Shown: in pieces, positions 58,666-64,000 of the stretch
Position numbering within the stretch: position 1 is the first letter of the stretch
Layout: each line of letters begins with the position of its first letter
Program-made: the position numbers and the translations under genes
Assembly (NCBI GenBank): GCA_029851415.1
Contig: CM056742.1
Coordinates: 101,476,976 to 101,540,975, forward strand
Direction: 5' to 3'
Length of the DNA stretch: 64,000 bases
DNA from: Eretmocerus hayati
Taxonomy: Eukaryota; Arthropoda; Insecta; Hymenoptera; Aphelinidae
Notes under the pieces: model-generated
The model's database searches: none
What the model was told of the DNA's origin: nothing
Seen by the model: only the letters and a program-made list of their open reading frames with translations

Positions 58666-60633
58666 TAGTCACTGTAACATAAAAACGGACATGCTCCGTC
58701 TCCATTCATGTGCGCACAAGGAGAACTCTTTTGAAGTGGATTTTGGTTCATTCTCAATTCTTTAGATCTCAAATCGTTGTTAATCAGCATAGGAGCTTCA
58801 TTTTCATGTTACCGCCAAGTAACTCCTTTATCCGAGATCTCATGTAGCGCATTGTTTGAGACTTGGCTCAATTCACATTCCTCAGCAATTCTTCTTCAAC
58901 GCGACTTTTGTAATCGCTTTCTCGGTGGAGTAATCTCTGACATGTATCAATATTCTTATGACCAGTTATTATTGAGGTGTGTGTGTACTAGCTTTTTTCT
59001 CAGTTCTTAGGGAAGGCCGGATGATCCACGAAAAGTAGGAGGGGATCCACTGCCGTTCGTAGCAAAGACTCACTCTCGAAGGAGCCACATCGCTGAGTTT
59101 GTCCTCGCATACAAGATGGATGCGGATATCCTGGATTATACAAATACAATGCACGTTCACCCGCTTGACAGCTAGAAGTAACTCGCAGCTACACAAGATC
59201 GGGGGAAGTGATGCTTGTAAGAGTGAAAACCAAGAACTTCAATCATGCAGGACTTCACGGACTTCGATGAGTAGTTGGACAAGTTCGTCTGTACATCAAT
59301 GGTCTCTCATGATATAGAAAAATCGTGGTTTCTGTTATGTCCTCCCGAGACTCTTCTGATTCTGATCATTTGTTGGAACAGATGGCAGAAATTTTGGTTT
59401 ATTCGTTATTTCTCCCATGAGGAGGCAAAACTGTGATAACTATTCCACCGAAAAACACATACGTATCCAAAAAGAGGAATTCATTTTTATCCCCTCCAAT
59501 GTACTTTTCAATTCATAGTTATATTTGTCAGTCTTCCTCTTTGAGAGAATCTAGTTCTAAGATGTATTCCATCTGATTCATAGAATAAGCGATGTATAAT
59601 GCGATATCAAATAACAAAGTTATCGATTAAGTAACGTAGATAAAAAACAAGTTGCTAAAATTTAGTGTTAGACAATTGTTATGATCTATTGAGCTTGTCT
59701 AGCTCGTTGAATGATAAAGCATTACTGATCATATTCCTCAGCAAATACATTGATTCAATATACTTCAAATACCAAATCTATGTGTGAGAGAAACTATTGA
59801 TAAATTATACTTGTTTCCTATTGGAAATTTGTTTGTGCTCATTTATTGTGCTCCTCATTGATCGATCTCATCATCCATGACCTCTATCCTCGCATGCTCA
59901 AAGCATCCAGAAAGCTCTGTTGAAGCTGCAAAATGTAACGCTGAAGTGTTTTGTTGCCACAACCGATGACATTCGCAACACCCAGATCAACCCAAGTTGA
60001 GGCATTTTTATATACAGGTTAATTGGCCTTGTTGATGTGATAGGCTGTGGCTCAGGAATGGCCAAGCGTTAGATTATGCTGCTTCGATTGTCATTTTTCT
60101 TCACCAGGAGAAATGTCTCTCATAGCTTCACCCGAATCCTTGACCCACAGATCACGACCCCTTCTTGCGAGTTCTTGATATTGATGTGGGTGAAAAGTAA
60201 CAATTCCAAATTCTCATTAGAAGTGTCGCTGCGTTGAACTTCCCCCCCCCCCCTCCCATGAAAATAAACCTCATAATCCGCCTAATTGTTCTGGTTCAAG
60301 TACTGAGGGGGAAGTCCATAGCTTGGAGAATCTCATCTGAAAAGCATTTCCTTTCAGTGCATCTCTGGAGACTCACAAGTGGTTTGATCAGTAATTATAT
60401 CCAAGATATTGAGTGCGAGATTTCGTCTCTCCATGAGAGAGAAACAGGAATTTCAGATTTAAATGAGAGGGCGGAAACGATATGATAGGACGTTTCGGAA
60501 AGAGGGTGTCAATTTTCATTCCACTCCCGAGTTTCCAACTATACGTTTTAAACAACTGAGAGTGAAAGTTAAAAAATTGTTATAAGTAGCAAGCATACTC
60601 TGTCACTATAATTGTCTCAAACCATGTGCGTTA
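58666..60633. other. Right-arm unique segment
   Basis: Reverse complement of 40531-42489. Frames open here, such as 58777-59010 and 58969-59196, have mirror partners in the left arm but no recognised domain. Confidence 0.5.
60258..60485 (+). other. Conserved short ORF with hydrophobic start, right-arm copy
   Basis: Partner of 40677-40904: MKINLIIRLIVLVQVLRG then a hydrophilic tail ending NERAETI. Upstream, a C-run makes a Pro-rich extension (from 60234) that is unlikely to be coding. Confidence 0.3.
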
Positions 60634-60857
60634 AAGTAATGTGTGAGCGGTATTTTTCGGTGCTTAGGGTAGTTACTTCCTCGCGCGAATTCAGTGAACA
60701 GCTGTGTGTCAATCAAGTGTCATTGCGTGGATTTATGTTTTTTTGCGGAAATTCATCTTTCTCCGTGCCTCCGATGGAAGGTTACTCCCCTCCAACCCCC
60801 CTCCCTTCCCAGAGTATCTAGGTGCTGGCCAAATTGGTGTAATTTCTCTTACACCCA

Positions 60858-61127
60858 TTGAAACGGAATTCCTCATGCACCATGGCAACCATGGTGCGTA
60901 AGATTCTTTTTGTCGCTCCTTACGTCATTCTATTAGTCTTTTCGCTCATGTGGCTCCACTCTCACTCGAGGGATCATAATACACTCATTTCGCCATCCGA
61001 TCATGCCCTGGTTGTCTCAGTGCGTCTATTAGCTCATTTTCGGTATTCTGACTTTCGGAATATTGACTTTCTCCAAAATTATTCTCGGAATATTGGTTTT
61101 CTGTATCGCTCATATTCGGTATCTTGA
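60858..61127 (+). other. Hydrophobic ORF, right-arm copy
   Basis: Partner of 38164-38433, with the same hydrophobic APYVILLVFSLMWLHS segment and substitutions such as L to F and Y to H. The downstream part (NIDFLQNYSRNIGFLY) is translated TTCGGTATC array. Confidence 0.3.
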
Positions 61128-61274
61128 TTTTCGGTATCCCGGCCATTCGGTATGCTGATATTCGGTATCTTGGTCATTCGGTATAATGAAATTCGGTATA
61201 ATGATTTTCGGTATCCTGGTTAATCGGGATCTTGATTTTCGGATCTTTGACGTTTCGGTATAACAATCTACACT

Positions 61275-61966
61275 CTCGAGTTCCTGATCACGAGTACCGC
61301 ATTGATAACTGTATCACGAGCACCGTATTGAGTCCTGGATCACGAGTATCACATTGAGGTTCAGATCGAAAGTACCACATTGAGTCCTGCATCGCGGATA
61401 CCACATGGATTTCTCGATCACGAGAACCACGTGGAGTTCTAGATCACGAGTACCACATTTAGGTCTAGATCACGAGTACCAGATTGAGCCCTGGATCGCG
61501 AGTACCAAACTAAATTCCGTAGCACAAGTACCACATTGAATTCTGTATCACGAGCATCTCATTGAGTTCTCAATCACGAGAACTACATTGATTTCTGTAT
61601 TACAGCACTGTATTGAGTTATGGTTCACGATTACCATTCTGAGTTCTGATTCACGAGCACTATATTGGGATCTCGATCACAAGTAACACATCGATTTCTG
61701 GATCACGAGTACGGCACCGAGTTCCAGCTCACGAGTACCACATTGAGGTCTAGATTGTGATTACCACATCGAGTTCCGGATCATGAGTACCACATTGAGT
61801 CCTGGATCACGAATACTACATGAAGGTCTAGATCATGAGTACCACATTGAGTCCTGTATCACGTGTACCACATTGAGTCCTGGATCAAGGGTACCACATT
61901 GGTTCCTGGATCACGAGTACAACATCGGATTTTCCATCACGAGCACCATTGTGAGGTCCGGATCAC
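61275..61966 (-). repeat. 26-bp array, right-arm block
   Basis: About 26 units of CCTGGATCACGAGTACCACA-TTGAG. The plus strand again reads GGATCACGAGTACC, as in the left-arm block, while the DNA just inside it is mirrored. The block therefore does not mirror the left block, unlike the rest of the arm, which suggests that the array lies outside the palindrome proper and flanks it directly. Strand is given for the arm, not the unit. Confidence 0.7.
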
Positions 61967-61974
61967 GGGGATAA
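61967..61974. other. Possible 8-bp hAT target duplication (left copy)
   Basis: GGGGATAA lies immediately before the hAT terminal repeat. hAT elements make 8-bp duplications. The second copy would be beyond the window, so this is unconfirmed. Confidence 0.3.
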
Positions 61975-62712
61975 TAGGGCTGCCACAATACAAGACAATA
62001 CGATAATTTGCCATATGTCGATATTGGTGCCATGAGAGTGTGTCTATATCGATATTGTTATTAGTTGTGAGAATTATTGAGGACCATTTATTGTTATTGT
62101 ATCGAGCTCGACCAATAATTATCGCGATATTGATCGATATCGTGCCCAAATTCTTTCGGTTACACCATTCTGATAATTCTAAAAAATATAACTCTTGACA
62201 GTTTATGGAGATTCGAATCAGTTATACAAATACTGGTACCAGTGGCTCCATCTACCAGGATCGTGTGCAAGCGCTCTGTCATAATCAAATTCATCGATCT
62301 ATCTAATCAAATATAATTGTTTGTTTACATCGTATGGATGCAAAAGGCGAGCTAATCATTGCAGTCAAGTAGTTATTACCTTTGATGCGAAAATGCCAAA
62401 AGTGAGAGCGAAGAGACCTCGTCCGGAATCTGATTCCGAAGATTTAGATAGTGCAGATAAGTGCAAGAAGAGATCAAAAGATGATACAAATTGTGAAAAT
62501 TTGCCTAGGGCCGATTTGATTCCAAGTAGTCATGAGCATGTCAATATAGTGCATCCCAAATCAAAAGTAACATGGGAGAAGTATTTTTTCTATCGAACAA
62601 CGAATGAAGAAAAAGAGGCCGTTTGCCTCTTGTGTCCACAAAAACCAGAACCGAGAACAATCAAACGTAAGAACGGAAATACATCAGGTATGAAGGCTCA
62701 CTTGAAGAAGTA

Positions 62713-63635
62713 CACTACCGGTCAAAAGTCTGAGGACACCTGGGAATCAAACTGATGATTTTCAGAGTTGGATATCTCAGAACCTATTGGTCGTAGAGAG
62801 GTCTGCGTGGTCGCATTTTGTAGCTCGTATCGAGTACTTTCAAATCTATTTTCTGTATTTTCCGTCCCGCGTATTATACCAGAGACACACGAGTTAGAAA
62901 GATGGATTTTTTTGCAATTTTTCAGGCAAGGTACGAACGCCCGCCAATTTTGGAGAGATTGTTGGATCGCTATGAAACCTATGACATCTTCAAGCCCATG
63001 AAAAAACCTTCAAAATCCGTTTTTGAACTTCTCCCAAAGTGGTTTTGGACTCGAGATCTGACTGATTTCGCTGAGGGTGTTTGTCTCTCAAAAAATCACA
63101 CGATAATCCAAAAATGATGAGAAACAGCCCAGTTCAAGGTCGGTAGTTTTGATTTCCTTTGGCAATTTCGATGTTGAGTCAAACTCTTGCAGAAATGAGG
63201 GTCAGATGCCTCAAAACGGGCTGTTTCTCGTCATTTTTGGATTACCGTGTGATTTTTTGAGATACAAACACCCTTAGCAAAATCAGTCATATCTCGGAAC
63301 CAGAACCACTTTGGGAGACGTTCAAAAACGGATTTTAAAGGTTTTTTCATGGGCTTGAAGATGTCATAGGTTTCGTAGCGATCCAACAATCTCTCCAAAA
63401 TCGGCGGGCGTTCGTACCTAGCCTGAAAAATTGCGAAAAAAGGCATTCTTCTGACTCGTGTGTCTCCGGTATAATACGCGGGACGAAAAATACTGAAAAT
63501 AGATTTGAAAGTGCTCGATATGAGCTACGAAATGCAACCACGCAGAGCTCTCTACGACCAACAGGTTCTGAGATATCCAACTCCGAAAATCATCAGTCTG
63601 ATTCCCAGGTGTCCTCAGACTTTTGACCGGTAGTG
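62713..63635. mobile_element. 923-bp palindromic Tc1/mariner-like MITE
   Basis: CACTACCGGTCAAAAGTCTG at the left mirrors CAGACTTTTGACCGGTAGTG at the right, with TA at 62711-62712 and 63636-63637. Arms of about 415 bp face each other around a loop near 63,130-63,220. Removing it with one TA restores the hAT frame. Ends containing CCGGTCAAAAGT with a TA duplication are typical of Tc1/mariner MITEs. Confidence 0.9.
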
Positions 63636-63710
63636 TACTATGTTAATGTATACAATGAGTTGTTCACTGATGACCTTGTCAAGCAGACGAAACTCGAGGA
63701 TTTCGTAGCA

Positions 63711-63758
63711 GTGAGTAAATTGCCATGTTTATTTTGATCTGATGTGGCGATGAATTAG
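63711..63758 (+). other. 48-nt intron in the hAT transposase
   Basis: It begins GTGAGTAAATTG and ends GATGAATTAG, phase 0. Coding homology is continuous on both sides (EDFVA then LNQRF). Such a short intron is informative about the host's splicing. Confidence 0.6.
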
Positions 63759-64000
63759 TTGAATCAACGCTTTCTCTGTTATGCGGCACACAAGAGAATG
63801 CCTTTCAACTATTTCGATGATGCTTTTTCACAATACTTCTACTCGTTGATGGATCCAACTATCAACTGGCCCAAGAGAACGCAAATGCACGATAAGTGTA
63901 TTTTGAATTTCTCGAAGATGCAAGAAAATCTCGTAAAATTCTTGAAAAAAGTTTCTTCCCTTATTAATTTCACGAATGATTCCTGGTCATCAAGACGTAT

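Larger units (their letters stand above)
37668..61966. repeat. Giant ~24-kb imperfect palindrome (Foldback/Galileo-like)
   Basis: The left arm (37668-47223) is repeated in reverse complement in the right arm (48330-61966) around a 1.1-kb spacer. Mirror coordinates add to 95,553 near the centre (46522/49031), 95,740 further out (45370/50370), about 101,160 beyond the arrays (42191/58969) and 99,291 in the outer part (38433/60858). The steps equal a 187-bp right-arm insertion, a 5.4-kb longer 87-bp array in the right arm, and a 1,871-bp insertion in the left arm. By eye about 6 mismatches occur in 240 bp near 45,150/50,550. Long inverted arms with internal tandem arrays of variable length are typical of Foldback/Galileo elements; no transposase was found. 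Confidence 0.9.
61975..64000 (+). mobile_element. hAT-superfamily DNA transposon, 5' part
   Basis: The element begins TAGGGCTGCCACAATACAAG, which fits the short hAT terminal consensus, inside the 26-bp array. A subterminal zone rich in CGATAT words (62,000-62,140) follows, as is common in hAT elements. The transposase starts at 62393. The element runs off the window; the catalytic core and 3' end are not seen. Confidence 0.7.
62393..64000 (+). pseudogene. hAT transposase, BED-finger exon and start of exon 2, MITE-disrupted
   Basis: hAT transposases cut and paste DNA and use an N-terminal BED zinc finger to bind DNA. From ATG 62393 the frame gives a basic/acidic leader (MPKVRAKRPRPESDSED), then VTWEKYFFYRTTNEEKEAVC, LLCPQ, GNTSGMKAHLKK. 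It is broken at 62712 by a MITE and resumes at 63638 with YVNVYNELF and KQTKLEDFV. GT at 63711 and AG at 63757-63758 bound a 48-nt phase-0 intron; exon 2 reads LNQRFLCYAAHKRMPFNYFD, then NWPKRTQMHDKCI and LINFTNDSWSSR, the usual hAT start of the catalytic region. The second His ligand of the finger is Tyr or absent at the insertion point. The copy is inactive as it stands. Confidence 0.75.

Noticed and set aside
37668..61966. Giant palindrome as a pure assembly artefact
   Set aside because: The arms differ by scattered substitutions, by array length and by two separate insertions, which a simple mirror mis-join would not create. Long reads would still be the decisive test.

Overview
This window is eukaryotic repeat DNA, almost certainly from an animal. 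It holds no bacterial-type operons, no rRNA and no convincing complete host gene. Almost everything identifiable is transposon-derived: a Jockey/CR1-type LINE, a BEL/Pao LTR retrotransposon, a Ty3/gypsy-like gag inside a pair of LTR-like repeats, a hAT transposase exon, a pogo/Tigger-like end, tRNA-like SINE heads, and many palindromic (foldback) MITEs. The LINE and BEL clades, the BEL primer-binding site and a 48-nt intron in the hAT gene suggest an invertebrate, perhaps an arthropod or other protostome. The species cannot be named from the sequence.

Layout. 0.1-3.3 kb: a foldback element with about 935-bp arms. 3.3-5.7 kb: unassigned DNA with one weak exon candidate. 5.7-11.5 kb: satellite land, with a 122-bp duplication, a degenerate ~250-bp satellite in two blocks, and a 35-bp minisatellite with a 346-bp higher-order repeat flanked by AGCTGA-rich clusters. 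11.9-23.5 kb: one LINE copy (ORF1, endonuclease, linker, start of RT) cut by three insertions. These are a 950-bp MITE with a TTA duplication, a 7.5-kb foldback element carrying a nested foldback and a deleted BEL element (itself holding two more foldbacks), and a 640-bp MITE. 23.6-37.2 kb: two LTR-like direct repeats enclosing an OTU-like ORF fragment, a degenerate ~180-bp satellite, two tRNA-like sequences and a gypsy-type gag. Each LTR-like repeat carries different later insertions.

37.7-62.0 kb is the main object: a giant inverted repeat of about 24 kb whose axis lies near 47,776. Mirror coordinates add to a constant (95,553 near the centre) that jumps only at three identifiable places: +187 bp (an insertion in the right arm), about +5,420 bp (an 87-bp tandem array of roughly 27 units in the left arm and 90 in the right), and -1,871 bp (an insertion in the left arm). 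The arms differ by a few percent by eye. Inverted arms with internal tandem arrays of unequal length are the architecture of Foldback/Galileo-type elements, here at unusual size. A hAT element begins at 61,975, inside the 26-bp array that ends the right arm, and runs off the window. Its BED-finger exon is split by a 923-bp MITE whose removal restores the frame.

There is no shared pathway here. The elements relate by nesting, and the order of insertion can be read from empty versus filled sites in paired arms and paired LTR-like repeats. Coordinates of repeats and arms were read by eye and may be off by a few bases.
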